Shown: piece by piece, positions 45,076 through 54,510 of the stretch
Layout: each line of letters begins with the position of its first letter
How positions within the stretch are numbered: the stretch's first letter is position 1
Assembly: GCF_900184965.1 (NCBI RefSeq)
Contig: NZ_FXYA01000123.1
Span: forward strand, 1-64,000
Direction: 5' to 3'
Source: Akkermansia muciniphila
GTDB lineage: Bacteria; Verrucomicrobiota; Verrucomicrobiia; Verrucomicrobiales; Akkermansiaceae
DNA: 64,000 nt
Translations under genes and position numbers: made by a program
Notes under the pieces: generated by a model
What the model was told of the DNA's origin: nothing
Seen by the model: the letters and a program-made list of their open reading frames with translations, nothing else
The model's database searches: none

Positions 45076-46902
45076 TTAGGAGAAGCTCTTGATGAGGATC
45101 TGGCGCTGTTCTTCCAGTTCGGCCGGGAGCTTCTTGCCCACCTTATCGAACAGTTCGGTCTGGCTTTCCAGTTCCGCCTGCCATTCGCTCGGGTTGAGAG
45201 CCATGTTGGCGTTGAACTGTTCTTCGCTGTAGTCGAGGCCCGTCTTATCCAGTTCGGCATAGGTCGGGGAGACGCCCAGCACGGTCTTCTGGCCTTCAGC
45301 CTTGCCCTTGGCGCGGCGCAGAATCCAGTCGAGAACGCGCATGTTGTCGCCGTAGCCCGGCCAGATGAAGTTGCCGTCCTTGTCCTTGCGGAACCAGTTC
45401 ACGTTGAAGATCAGCGGAGGATTGGCAACGGTCTTGCCCATGTCCAGCCAGTGCTGCCAGTAGTCTCCCACATGGTAGCCGATGAAGGGAAGCATGGCCA
45501 TCGGGTCGCGGCGGACCTGACCGATGTTGCCGAAGGCGGCGGCGGTCATTTCGGAACCCATCGTCGCGCCGACGTAAACGCCGTGCGTCCAGTCGCGGGA
45601 CTGGAAGACAAGGGGCATGGTGGTGGCGCGGCGGCCGCCGAACAGGATCGCGGAGAGGGAAACGCCTTCCGGGTTCTGCCATTCGGGATCGATCGTCGGG
45701 CACTGGGAGGCGGGGGCGGTGAAGCGGGCGTTCGGATGAGCGCACTTGCGTCCGCAGTCCGGGGTCCAGTCATTGCCCTGCCAGTCGATGGCGTGGGCGG
45801 GAGCGGGGCCGTCCATGCCTTCCCACCAGACGTCGCCGTCGTCGGTCAGGCCGACGTTGGTGAAGATGACGTTTTCCTTGATGGTGTCCATGGCGATCGG
45901 GTTCGTCTTGTAGGACGTGCCGGGAGCCACGCCGAAGTAGCCGTTTTCCGGGTTGATGGCATGGAAGGTTCCGTCTTCATGGGGCCAGATCCAGGCGATG
46001 TCGTCACCGATGATGGAGGTTTTCCAGCCGGCTTCCCGGTAGGAGGCGGGGGGAACGAGCATGGCCAGGTTGGTCTTGCCGCAGGCGGACGGGAATGCGC
46101 CGCCGACGTAGGCCTTGGTGCCGTCCGGGGATTCGATGCCCAGAAGGAGCATGTGTTCGGCCATCCACTTGTTCTTGCGGGCGATGGCGGTGGCGATGCG
46201 CAGGGCCAGGCACTTTTTGCCGAGCAGGGCGTTGCCGCCGTAACCGGAACCGAAGGACCAGATTTCTTCCGTTTCCGGGAAGTGGCAGATGTATTTTTCT
46301 TCGTTGCAGGGCCACGGCACGTCCACCTGGCCGTCTGCAAGCGGGGCGCCTACGGTGTGGAGGCAGGGAACGAACGTCCCGTAACCGTCACGCTTCGGAT
46401 TGCCGCCGCCCTTGACTTCGTCTTCAAGGCGCTTGAGAACCTGTTCGCCCATCTTGGTCATGATGCGCATGTTGGTCACGACATAGGGAGAGTCCGTGAT
46501 TTCAATGCCGATCTTGGCCAGGGGGGAGTCCAGGGGACCCATGCAGAAGGGAATCACGTACATGGTACGGCCCTTCATGCAGCCATTGAAGAGGCCCTTC
46601 AGTTTGGCCTTCATTTCAACGGGATCGGCCCAGTGGTTGGTCGGGCCGGCGTCTTCTTCCTTCTCGCTGCAGATGAACGTGCGGTCTTCCACACGGGCCA
46701 CATCGGAGGGGGTGGAACGGGCGAGGAAGCATCCGGGGCGCTTCTCGGGGTTCAGTTTGATAAAGGTGCCCTTTTCTACCATCATGTTGCAAAGCTCGTC
46801 ATTTTCTTCCTGAGAGCCGTTGCACCAGTAGATGGAGTCGGGTTGGCAAAGCTGGGCGATTTCTTCGACCCACTTCTTAGCTGCTTCGTGAGTGGTACTC
46901 AT
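45076..46902 (-). CDS. pckA: Phosphoenolpyruvate carboxykinase (GTP)
   Basis: 608 residues; interconverts oxaloacetate and PEP with GTP/GDP. Motifs of the GTP class: [13 protein letters not shown] (kinase-1a loop), [11 protein letters not shown] (kinase-2), [20 protein letters not shown] and [20 protein letters not shown]. Start at 46902 ([19 protein letters not shown]) fits family length; the longer open frame does not. In anaerobic fermenters this enzyme often runs toward oxaloacetate, fixing CO2 on the way to succinate and propionate. A broken copy of its 3' end lies just beyond the terminator. Confidence 0.97.
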   Translation of the reverse strand: MSTTHEAAKKWVEEIAQLCQPDSIYWCNGSQEENDELCNMMVEKGTFIKLNPEKRPGCFLARSTPSDVARVEDRTFICSEKEEDAGPTNHWADPVEMKAKLKGLFNGCMKGRTMYVIPFCMGPLDSPLAKIGIEITDSPYVVTNMRIMTKMGEQVLKRLEDEVKGGGNPKRDGYGTFVPCLHTVGAPLADGQVDVPWPCNEEKYICHFPETEEIWSFGSGYGGNALLGKKCLALRIATAIARKNKWMAEHMLLLGIESPDGTKAYVGGAFPSACGKTNLAMLVPPASYREAGWKTSIIGDDIAWIWPHEDGTFHAINPENGYFGVAPGTSYKTNPIAMDTIKENVIFTNVGLTDDGDVWWEGMDGPAPAHAIDWQGNDWTPDCGRKCAHPNARFTAPASQCPTIDPEWQNPEGVSLSAILFGGRRATTMPLVFQSRDWTHGVYVGATMGSEMTAAAFGNIGQVRRDPMAMLPFIGYHVGDYWQHWLDMGKTVANPPLIFNVNWFRKDKDGNFIWPGYGDNMRVLDWILRRAKGKAEGQKTVLGVSPTYAELDKTGLDYSEEQFNANMALNPSEWQAELESQTELFDKVGKKLPAELEEQRQILIKSFS

Positions 46903-47155
46903 GGTGCAGACAGTGTACGCGCGGAAATAGCCGTTGGCAAGTCTCCCGTGCGGCTTTTTGTGGGGCGGTTTTGTTTCTCCGGGCATGGAAACCGCATGCG
47001 GGGGAAGGCGTTGCCCTGATTGCCGGATGGCCGTGCGCGGGGGCTTCCTTCAGGGTTGCCCTTTTTCCTGGCGCCGTGTTCCGGAAAGAGTGAAAAAGAC
47101 TGTTTTGACTGGAAATCTGCTTGCCAGCTCGCCCGCGATAGTCTAGGGAAGAATC

Positions 47156-47827
47156 ATGAATGTTAGAATGTTGTCGGCAAATGTGGCGTTTCTGATGCTG
47201 TCGGTTCTGCTGGCGGCGTGTTCGGACGTCCCGCGCCCGCCTGCCGTCAGCTTCAGGATTCAGAATGCGCCTCCCGTGCCGCGCACCATGTCCCAGATGT
47301 CCAGAGAGGTGCATATCAGCCGCGATTTCATGTCCCCGCGCTCCCGTGCGCGCCGTGCCGCCCATTCCATGCATCCGCGGTTTATCACGATTCACAGCAC
47401 CGCCAATCCCAAGGGTGACGCCGCGGCGCATGCCCGGGCGTTGAAAAGGGGGGCCATGGGGTCCCTGAACTGGCATTTTACGGTGGACCAGTACCATGCC
47501 GTCCAGCATATTCCGCTGAATGAGACGGGGCGCCATGCGGACCGGGGCGGCCCCGGAGACATGTATTCCATCGGCATTGAGATGGGGGAGGTAAGGAGCC
47601 ACAACCCCATCGTTACCTGGAACCGCTCCGCCAAGCTGACGGCAGTGCTGATGAAACAGTACCATATTCCGCTCCGCAATGTGGTTCCCCATTATTACTG
47701 GACGGGCAAGAACTGTCCGGCCCCGCTGCTGACCAACGGCCGCCCGGGGCATAAATGGAGCTGGTTCATTTCCCGCGTGGACTATTACAGGCGCTGTCTG
47801 GAGACGCGTCCCGCCGCGGCGCTCTGA
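47156..47827 (+). CDS. Lipoprotein N-acetylmuramoyl-L-alanine amidase (Amidase_2)
   Basis: 223 residues. Lipoprotein signal with lipobox LLAAC (Cys22). The amidase domain begins PRFITIHSTANPKGDA (first zinc His), then GSLNWHFTVDQYHAVQHIPLNE (second His region), YSIGIEMGEV and PHYYWTGKNCPAPLL, where His and Cys complete the zinc site. It cuts the bond between muramic acid and the peptide stem, in cell-wall recycling or turnover, anchored to a membrane. recG starts 44 bases downstream. Confidence 0.9.
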   Translation: MNVRMLSANVAFLMLSVLLAACSDVPRPPAVSFRIQNAPPVPRTMSQMSREVHISRDFMSPRSRARRAAHSMHPRFITIHSTANPKGDAAAHARALKRGAMGSLNWHFTVDQYHAVQHIPLNETGRHADRGGPGDMYSIGIEMGEVRSHNPIVTWNRSAKLTAVLMKQYHIPLRNVVPHYYWTGKNCPAPLLTNGRPGHKWSWFISRVDYYRRCLETRPAAAL

Positions 47828-47871
47828 CGGAGGCGCGCGATGGAATTGAGGTGGGGTATGTTTTTGGATTC

Positions 47872-49938
47872 ATGGCTGGAGAATTGCTGTTAACGACTCC
47901 TCTGGAGGAATGCGTTTTTATCCGCCCCAGAGAGTTGGCGGCCATGCAGGCGGCGGGAATGGCTTCCGTACGGGATTTGCTGTTCATGCTTCCGCGCAGG
48001 TATGAGGACCGCCGCATGTTTGACCGCTATGATTCCCTGTCTTCCGGCGTTCCCGTCTGTTTGAGAGGGAGGGTGGTGGATGTGGGCTGGAAAGGCTGGG
48101 GCGGACGGGGCGGCAAGAGCCGGGGGCGGTATGTGGAAGCCGTGCTGGCGGATGAGCAGTCTTTGGGGCAGGCCCGTTTTTCCTGCCTGTGGTTCAGCAT
48201 GCCGGGCGTAGCCAGGATGTTGTGCGCCGGGCAGGAGATGATTGTGTACGGGCGCATGAAACCGTATGGGAAAAAGCTCAGCATGGTTCATCCGGATTTT
48301 GAAATAATCCGGGAGGGGGATGAGCAGTCCATTCATCTGAACCGCATTGTTCCCGTGTATGGCGGCCGCATGGGGATTGCCGTCCGCAGGCTGCGGGAAA
48401 TCGTGTGGGAGACGCTGTCCGGGCTTTCCCCGGTTCCGGAACCGGAGGTGTACGAGTTTGTGCCGGACGTTCCGTGCAAAACGGCATTGAGGGATCTTCA
48501 TTTTCCGGAGACCGCAGAGGCGCGGGACCGGGCCAGGCGCCGTTTTGCGCTGGAGGAATGCCTGGCTCAGCAGTTGAATGTGGCTTACAGGAGAAGGCGG
48601 GCGGATGAAGTGCCCGGCATGCGGACCGCAGGCTCCTGCCATTTGGTGAAGGATTTGGCGGATTCCCTGCCGTTTGAGCTGACGGAGGCCCAGAAGCGCT
48701 GCGTGAGGGAGATTTACCGGGATATGAAAGCTCCCCGTTCCATGAACCGCCTGCTCCAGGGGGATGTGGGGTCCGGGAAGACGCTGGTGGCTCTGTGCGC
48801 CATGCTGCTGGCTGTGGAGCACGGTTATTCCGCCGTGATGATGGCTCCCACGCAAATTCTGGCGGAACAGCATTATTTGAAGTTCCGGCAGATGCTGGAC
48901 AGGCTGGATGTGCCCGTTTCCCTGGTGACGGCGGACAGGAAGGAGGAATCCCATGTGTCGTTCGGCAAGCAGGGGGGGATTGTGGTCGGCACGCATGCCC
49001 TGCTGTACGGGAAAAATGTGCCGGAGCGCGTGGGGCTGGTCGTGATTGACGAACAGCACAAATTCGGCGTGAACCAGCGGGAGAAGCTGATTGGCCGGGA
49101 AGAGCGCCCCGACGTGCTGGTGATGACCGCTACCCCCATACCCCGCACGCTGACGCTGACTTTTTACGGGGAGCTTGACGTTTCCATCCTGGACGGCGTG
49201 CCCGGGGGGCGCGGGGCCGTCGTGACGGCCATCCGTACGGAAAAGGATAAGGAAAAAGTGCTGGCATTCGTTCGGAACCAGCTGGAGGAAGGGAGGCAGA
49301 TTTACGTGGTTTCCCCCCTGATTGACGGGGAGGATTCCCGGAAGGGGAAAGCCGTGACGAAGGAATGGGACGAGTGGAAGGCGCTGCTGCCTCATGTGGA
49401 TGTGGGGCTGCTGCACGGCAGGATGTCTTCAGAGGAAAAGGAGGCGGTGATGAAGGACTTCCGCGCCAACCGCGTCAGCGTGCTGGTGTCCACCACGGTG
49501 GTGGAGGTGGGGGTGGATGTCCCTAATGCCACGGTGATGATTATCAACAACGCGGAAAGCTTCGGGCTTTCCCAGCTTCATCAGCTCCGGGGGCGCATCG
49601 GCCGCGGTTCGCACAAGTCCTACTGCATTTTGATGACGGCCGCCCGTCCGGAGGATGAGCAATGGGAGAAGCTGCGTATCGTGGAGACTACGGCGAACGG
49701 GTTTGACCTGGCGGAACAGGATTTGAGGCTCCGCGGCCCAGGAGACGTGCTGGGCACGTCCCAGAGCGGCCTGAAGGGCGTGCGCTTTGAGGAATGGCTG
49801 CTGGACGCGCGCCTGATCCACCGCGGCCGTCAGCTGGCGGAGGCTATTCTGGCGGAAGATCCCAATCTGGAATCCGCCAAATACCGCCCTCTCCGTTTTC
49901 TGCTGGAAAACGGGGCGGAGAGGCGTGTGGCCGGTTAA
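47872..49938 (+). CDS. recG: ATP-dependent DNA helicase RecG
   Basis: 688 residues from the ATG at 47872. An OB-type wedge domain at the N-terminus (about 60-150: PVCLRGRVVDVGWKGW) is followed by the helicase: RLLQGDVGSGKTLVAL (Walker A), VVIDEQHKFGVNQR (DExH-like DEQH), MTATPIPRTLTLTFYG, then LLHGRMSSEEKEAVM, STTVVEVGVDVPNATVM and QLRGRIGRGSHKSYC. It remodels stalled replication forks and branched DNA. The C-terminal QDLRLRGPGDVLGTSQSG is typical of RecG. Confidence 0.95.
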   Translation: MAGELLLTTPLEECVFIRPRELAAMQAAGMASVRDLLFMLPRRYEDRRMFDRYDSLSSGVPVCLRGRVVDVGWKGWGGRGGKSRGRYVEAVLADEQSLGQARFSCLWFSMPGVARMLCAGQEMIVYGRMKPYGKKLSMVHPDFEIIREGDEQSIHLNRIVPVYGGRMGIAVRRLREIVWETLSGLSPVPEPEVYEFVPDVPCKTALRDLHFPETAEARDRARRRFALEECLAQQLNVAYRRRRADEVPGMRTAGSCHLVKDLADSLPFELTEAQKRCVREIYRDMKAPRSMNRLLQGDVGSGKTLVALCAMLLAVEHGYSAVMMAPTQILAEQHYLKFRQMLDRLDVPVSLVTADRKEESHVSFGKQGGIVVGTHALLYGKNVPERVGLVVIDEQHKFGVNQREKLIGREERPDVLVMTATPIPRTLTLTFYGELDVSILDGVPGGRGAVVTAIRTEKDKEKVLAFVRNQLEEGRQIYVVSPLIDGEDSRKGKAVTKEWDEWKALLPHVDVGLLHGRMSSEEKEAVMKDFRANRVSVLVSTTVVEVGVDVPNATVMIINNAESFGLSQLHQLRGRIGRGSHKSYCILMTAARPEDEQWEKLRIVETTANGFDLAEQDLRLRGPGDVLGTSQSGLKGVRFEEWLLDARLIHRGRQLAEAILAEDPNLESAKYRPLRFLLENGAERRVAG

Positions 49939-50075
49939 GATTATTTTTCTGCCGTTTGCTGACGGTCAGCCTGTAAGGGGCGCATGACAGATAAGAAGGC
50001 AACGATTTGCCTGCCGGAATGCGTCTAAAGAGGCAAAGAAGATGTTTCTTCTTCAACCCGAACACCGATAAAACA

Positions 50076-50519
50076 ATGATTCAAACGTATCAAGTACTCC
50101 CTGTGGTGGCCATCGTATGCTCCGCCTCCGCCTTTGCCCAGAACGCTGCCGATCCCGTGCAGATGGTCAAGCAGAATATCGACCTGATTTCGTCCGCCAA
50201 CAAGGTTTTGGACGACGTCAAGGACAACGCCGCTGTCGAAATCGCCATCAAGCAGCTCAATGCGTTGACCCAGCAGGCCAAGCAGCTGGACAAGTCCATG
50301 GAAAAGATGAAACTTACTTCCGAGCAGGCTATCCGCATCACCAAATTGAACGGAGATGCCCAGGACACCATCGTGGACATGCTGGAAAATTGCGAACGCA
50401 TTCAAAAGGATAAGTTGATGACGCCGGCCCTGCTCAAGGCGGTAAATGATTTTGCCGACGCCGCCAACATCGACGTGGTGGAAACGATTACGACCGTGGA
50501 GCAAATTGTGGAAGATTAA
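50076..50519 (+). CDS. Secreted helical hypothetical protein
   Basis: 147 residues. Signal peptide about 1-21 (QVLPVVAIVCSASAFAQ). The mature part is nearly all alpha-helical with heptad-like leucines and many Lys/Asp/Asn (VDMLENCERIQKDK). No family recognised; it resembles small periplasmic helical-bundle proteins. Own unit, with a strong terminator behind. Confidence 0.7.
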   Translation: MIQTYQVLPVVAIVCSASAFAQNAADPVQMVKQNIDLISSANKVLDDVKDNAAVEIAIKQLNALTQQAKQLDKSMEKMKLTSEQAIRITKLNGDAQDTIVDMLENCERIQKDKLMTPALLKAVNDFADAANIDVVETITTVEQIVED

Positions 50520-50551
50520 GTGACCAGCTTATCAAAAAACCTTTGACTGGT

Positions 50552-50579
50552 AAGGCCGCCTCCCGAAGAAGGCGGCCTT
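50552..50579. terminator. Terminator between convergent genes
   Basis: Perfect 10-bp stem AAGGCCGCCT / AGGCGGCCTT with an eight-base loop, followed by ATTCTTTAATA. Also marks the 3' end of the actA-actB unit from the other side. Confidence 0.8.
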
Positions 50580-50605
50580 ATTCTTTAATAAAAGGCTGTT
50601 GTTCA

Positions 50606-53593
50606 TCAATTTCCGGGCAGGGCATGTAATTTCTCCATGGCCGGGTTGGGGTTTTCTGCCGGAATCAGGTAGCCCGTGCCGGGAGACGTGCCCAGGCGGG
50701 AGAGAAGGTCCTGGTGGCGCGGCAGGGACTTGGCGCGGAAAACGGCTGCGGCGGGGTCCAGCGCATTGCCGAAGGTGATGGCCCCCATCGGGCATGCGAG
50801 CTGGCAGGCCGTTTGAGCCGCCCCGTCCGGAAGCCGCATGTCTTGAGCCGTCACATGAATGGAGGTGGACGGCTGGCCCGGATGCTCCTTCATCAAGCGG
50901 GCTTTGTGCCTGATTTTGGCGCGTTCCACCATCTGGACGCAGTAGGTGCATTTTTCCATGACGCCGCGGGAGCGGACGGTGACATTGGGATTGCGCTGAA
51001 GGCGCGTGGCCCGTTCCGATGCTTTGGCGTAATCAAAGAAATTGAAGCGCCGCGCCTTGTACGGGCAGTTGGTTGCGCAGTACCGGGTGCCCCAGCACCG
51101 GGCGTACACCATGGCGTTCAGGCCCTCCGTAGTATGGACGGTGGCATTGACGGGGCATACGGATTCGCATGGGGCGCTGCCGCACTGCTGGCAGGCCACG
51201 GGGATGGCGGTGAGCGTCCCTTCCTCCGTGAAATACCTGTCAATGCGTATCCAGTCCAGGGCGCGGCCCCTGGCCATCTGGTCACGGCCCACCACGGGAA
51301 TGTTATTTTCCGCGCGGCATGCAATCATGCAGGCGTTGCAGCCGATGCAGCGGGACGTGTCAATGGCCATTTTCCACTGGTAAACGGCATCCGCGCCGGG
51401 AGGGGGAGAGGAGGAGCGGGCCGGGCCGGGATGCCGGGAGAAAGGGGCAGGCTGCATAACGGGGCTTTGAACGGCCTCCGTACGCTCCGGAAGGGGGGCC
51501 AGAGCAATCTGTGCCGGGGCAATGCCGGGTGCCGCCGTTTCTTCCATTTGTCTGCGGAACTCATATCCGGCGGAATTTTCCTGCTTTTCCGCTACGTGGT
51601 TGATGCCGCCGTAACCCAGAGGAAGAACAATGAGATGATCCGCCACTCCCGGAACGGGACACAGGATGACTTCCATTTGCATGGAGGGGGCGGCGAGCGT
51701 GCAGCGCATGGGCCCGGAATCCGACCCTCCCAGCCGCAGAAAGGTGGCGGGGGAGACCTGTGCGGACGCCGCCCAGCTGACGCCCGTTACGGGGTCCGGG
51801 CATTCCTGCATCCAGGCGTTGCGTTTCCAGCGCCCGTCCCCAACGGAATAGTCCGGGCAGAATTGCAGTTCCAGCATCCCGTTTTCCGGTTTTTTCCCTC
51901 GGCCTCCGAGAGATGCTGCGGGCGTTTGTTCCATGGCGGTTCCAAGAGCCGTTTCTTCCTGCGGGGACAGGGGGGCATAGGCCGTTTCTTCCGAATAACC
52001 GCGCTGGAGCGCCCGGGCCCAGGCCGCCGCTTTATTTTCCGGATTCACGGCCCGTTCAAAGCATTTGCGTGCTCTGTGGTAAACGGGGGAGAGGCGGGCG
52101 GGGGAATTGTCCGCTGTGGTGAGCTGGCCTTTGGTGGAAAGCAGACCGGAGAGCACTTCTTCCGGAGAAACGCCCCCGTACAGGGGAAGTATGACCGGCT
52201 GGCGGTAGCAGAATCTGCCCCGGCAGTCCCGATCCACTCCCCATGATTCCAGAAAGTGGGCCGCCGGCAGATGCCAGCGGCAGACGCGGGAGGTTTCATC
52301 TTCATACATTCCAAGGTGGATGCTTTCCACCCCGTTCAGGGCTTCCGACAGGCCGGAACTGCGCCCGGAATCCAGCACGGGATTTCCCGCGTCCAGCAAG
52401 AAGACGATTTCCGCCTTTTTCTCCCTGATGTCCCGAATGAAATCCTCCAGCGTCCCATAAGGAGCCGGCCGCGGAGCCTTGAATAATTGGATGGATGTTC
52501 CCAGGGAGCCGAGAAGACGGTTGATTTTCCAGACAAGGCCGGACAGTTTCGGATGATTGTCTCCCAGAAGAACCACGCTTTCTCCGGGGTGGCCGGATAA
52601 GTCATCCGCGCAGCAGCGGAGCCAGGCGAGTTCCCTTTCCGTCAGGGAACAGTCCGTTTCCGGGGGGGAAGGCGGTTGGACGGAGTTTTTTTTGCCGGAA
52701 AGATAGCGGAACAGTTCCTCCAGGAAAAACGCCAGGCGCGCGGGGGAAACGGGCAGCCTGTGGTCGGCATGGGCCCCGGTCAGGGAAACGCGGCCCTCTA
52801 CAGCGTAAAGGCGTGTACGGTTTGGGTTCTCTTCTTTGTAATGAAGCCCTTCCGGGGAGCGGGACGCAATGAAGTCGCGCGTATTTCCATAGGGGTTTTG
52901 ATGAAGAAAATCGCAATCCAGGGAGAGGATGCGCCTGGCGCGCGCAAAACGCACGCGGAATCGTACTTCTTCCGGCAGCCCTGCCTGCATGCCGGAACCC
53001 GGTTCGGGCACAGGGGAATGCCGGTAGATGCGCACGAGCGGGTTTTTCCTGGTTATTTCCTCCAGCAGGGAATGGAGCAGAGGGGAATTCGAGGGGGGGA
53101 GGAGAAGGCCGACGCTGCCCCCGTTCCGAAGATTGCGGGACCAGGAAGAAAAGGCTCCCCGGAATTCGTCTTCGGAGGCCGGCTTGCCGTTGAACAGGAT
53201 ATGCTTGCTGCGGCCGGGGTCGTAAAGGTCCAGAATGGAGGCCTGGGCCGCGGCCGGCAGCCCCGGACCTTCCGGGTATTGCAGGGAGGGAATCAATTTG
53301 ACGGGGCGCCCTTCATAACAGGCGGCCAGTACGGGCTGCGCGTTTCCGCCCATGGCCAGGCAGGTGGCGTAAGCCGTTTCCACGCCGGGAACGGACCATT
53401 CCGGCCCTTCATTGTAGGGCACCAGGTATTTTTCCACACGGCGGCAGGCCGGAAGCCCTATCCCCGCCAGGGCCGCTCCCGCGCCCATCCATTTCATGAA
53501 GGAACGCCGCGTTATTCCCCGCTCTTCTTCGGGAAGAAAAGCGGGGTGGTTACGGGGAATTTCATTCTGGGAAAATGGCGGGGGGGACGTCAA
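50606..53593 (-). CDS. actB: Tat-exported iron-sulfur protein of alternative complex III (ActB)
   Basis: 995 residues. A Tat signal (RRSFMKWMGAGAALAGIG) near residue 30 is followed by a long molybdopterin-oxidoreductase-like region (about 60-700) that in ActB carries no cofactor. Then comes a ferredoxin domain: CIGCNACMIAC, CQQCGSAPCESVCPV, CWGTRYCATNCPY, CTYCVQM and CQLACP, giving the ligands of four Fe-S clusters. ActB is the electron wire between the quinol-oxidising part and haem subunits of a respiratory complex. Ends N-terminal MTSPPPFSQNEIP. Preceded by actA on the same strand, 181 bases away; genes for ActC-F are not downstream in this window. Confidence 0.88.
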   Translation of the reverse strand: MTSPPPFSQNEIPRNHPAFLPEEERGITRRSFMKWMGAGAALAGIGLPACRRVEKYLVPYNEGPEWSVPGVETAYATCLAMGGNAQPVLAACYEGRPVKLIPSLQYPEGPGLPAAAQASILDLYDPGRSKHILFNGKPASEDEFRGAFSSWSRNLRNGGSVGLLLPPSNSPLLHSLLEEITRKNPLVRIYRHSPVPEPGSGMQAGLPEEVRFRVRFARARRILSLDCDFLHQNPYGNTRDFIASRSPEGLHYKEENPNRTRLYAVEGRVSLTGAHADHRLPVSPARLAFFLEELFRYLSGKKNSVQPPSPPETDCSLTERELAWLRCCADDLSGHPGESVVLLGDNHPKLSGLVWKINRLLGSLGTSIQLFKAPRPAPYGTLEDFIRDIREKKAEIVFLLDAGNPVLDSGRSSGLSEALNGVESIHLGMYEDETSRVCRWHLPAAHFLESWGVDRDCRGRFCYRQPVILPLYGGVSPEEVLSGLLSTKGQLTTADNSPARLSPVYHRARKCFERAVNPENKAAAWARALQRGYSEETAYAPLSPQEETALGTAMEQTPAASLGGRGKKPENGMLELQFCPDYSVGDGRWKRNAWMQECPDPVTGVSWAASAQVSPATFLRLGGSDSGPMRCTLAAPSMQMEVILCPVPGVADHLIVLPLGYGGINHVAEKQENSAGYEFRRQMEETAAPGIAPAQIALAPLPERTEAVQSPVMQPAPFSRHPGPARSSSPPPGADAVYQWKMAIDTSRCIGCNACMIACRAENNIPVVGRDQMARGRALDWIRIDRYFTEEGTLTAIPVACQQCGSAPCESVCPVNATVHTTEGLNAMVYARCWGTRYCATNCPYKARRFNFFDYAKASERATRLQRNPNVTVRSRGVMEKCTYCVQMVERAKIRHKARLMKEHPGQPSTSIHVTAQDMRLPDGAAQTACQLACPMGAITFGNALDPAAAVFRAKSLPRHQDLLSRLGTSPGTGYLIPAENPNPAMEKLHALPGN

Positions 53594-53774
53594 ACCGGGC
53601 AGTGATGGGGATTGATGAAACAGGAATGGCTTTTTTTAGGAAATCCGGAGAGTGAAATCAAGCGGTGATTGACGGCGGTTGTTGTCTCCGGGCCAATCAC
53701 GGATCGGCAGGGAACGGGAGGCGTTGATGACGCCGTATCCGGGAATGCCGCGGATGTCAAACAGGCCAGGGTGG

Positions 53775-54479
53775 TTAGTGATGGCATGCGGTGCAATCCG
53801 TCTTCGGCTGAATGGTCCATTGGCGTTTCAGGAAATTTCCCAGTTGAAGCGGGGTCTGGATGCGTTTTCCTTCTTCATCCCGGATGGAATGCGTGCGGAG
53901 GTAATCTGCGGCGGAATAATGGGAACTGGCCGTTTCCTCCAGCGGGCGCAGATGGGGCGCCGGATCGCGGTGGCAGTCCAGGCACCATGGCATGCGGGCG
54001 TCGCGCGGAGCCCTGATGCGTTCCATGCCCGCCACGTCCCCATGGCAGGAAGTGCAGCCGATGCCCCGGTTCAGGTGGGCCATGTGGTTAAAATAGGCGT
54101 GGCCGGACAGGCGGTTGACCATCACCCAGCGGACCGGCTCCCCTGTGTAGCCGGGATATTGCGGGTCCGCCGCCTCCCTCAGGGGGGCGATGAGAGGGCT
54201 GTCCGGAAGAATATGCTGGTGGCAGCCCAGGCAGGACTTCGTGTCCGGAATGCCGGCCCTGGGTGACCGCTGTGCGGCGCTATGGCAAGCCGTGCAGCCC
54301 ATGTTCAGGTCTCCGGCATGGAGTTTGTGGGAAAAGCGGACGGGCTGCACGGGTTCATACTCCGGAATGCAGAAATGAACGTAATAGATTCCCCCCAGCG
54401 CGAACGCGGCAGCGAGCGCCGTCAGGGCGGCAATCCCGTAAAAGCGCCTGTTGGTGTTGGGTGGAAAGATGTTGGCCAT
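53775..54479 (-). CDS. actA: Pentahaem cytochrome c subunit (ActA)
   Basis: 234 residues. One N-terminal membrane helix (about 13-34, IAALTALAAAFALGGIYYVH) anchors a periplasmic part with five CxxCH haem motifs: CTACH, CLGCH, CTSCH, CLDCH and a last CTACHH at the very end. FSHKLHAGDLNMGCTACH and AYFNHMAHLNRGIGCTSCH supply sixth-ligand histidines. This is the ActA pattern of alternative complex III; cytochrome c3-like proteins of other complexes are an alternative. It starts 31 bases after the oxidoreductase gene and precedes actB. Confidence 0.88.
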   Translation of the reverse strand: MANIFPPNTNRRFYGIAALTALAAAFALGGIYYVHFCIPEYEPVQPVRFSHKLHAGDLNMGCTACHSAAQRSPRAGIPDTKSCLGCHQHILPDSPLIAPLREAADPQYPGYTGEPVRWVMVNRLSGHAYFNHMAHLNRGIGCTSCHGDVAGMERIRAPRDARMPWCLDCHRDPAPHLRPLEETASSHYSAADYLRTHSIRDEEGKRIQTPLQLGNFLKRQWTIQPKTDCTACHH

Positions 54480-54510
54480 GAAGCGTAGGGAGAAAGGGCT
54501 GGCGCCTCCG

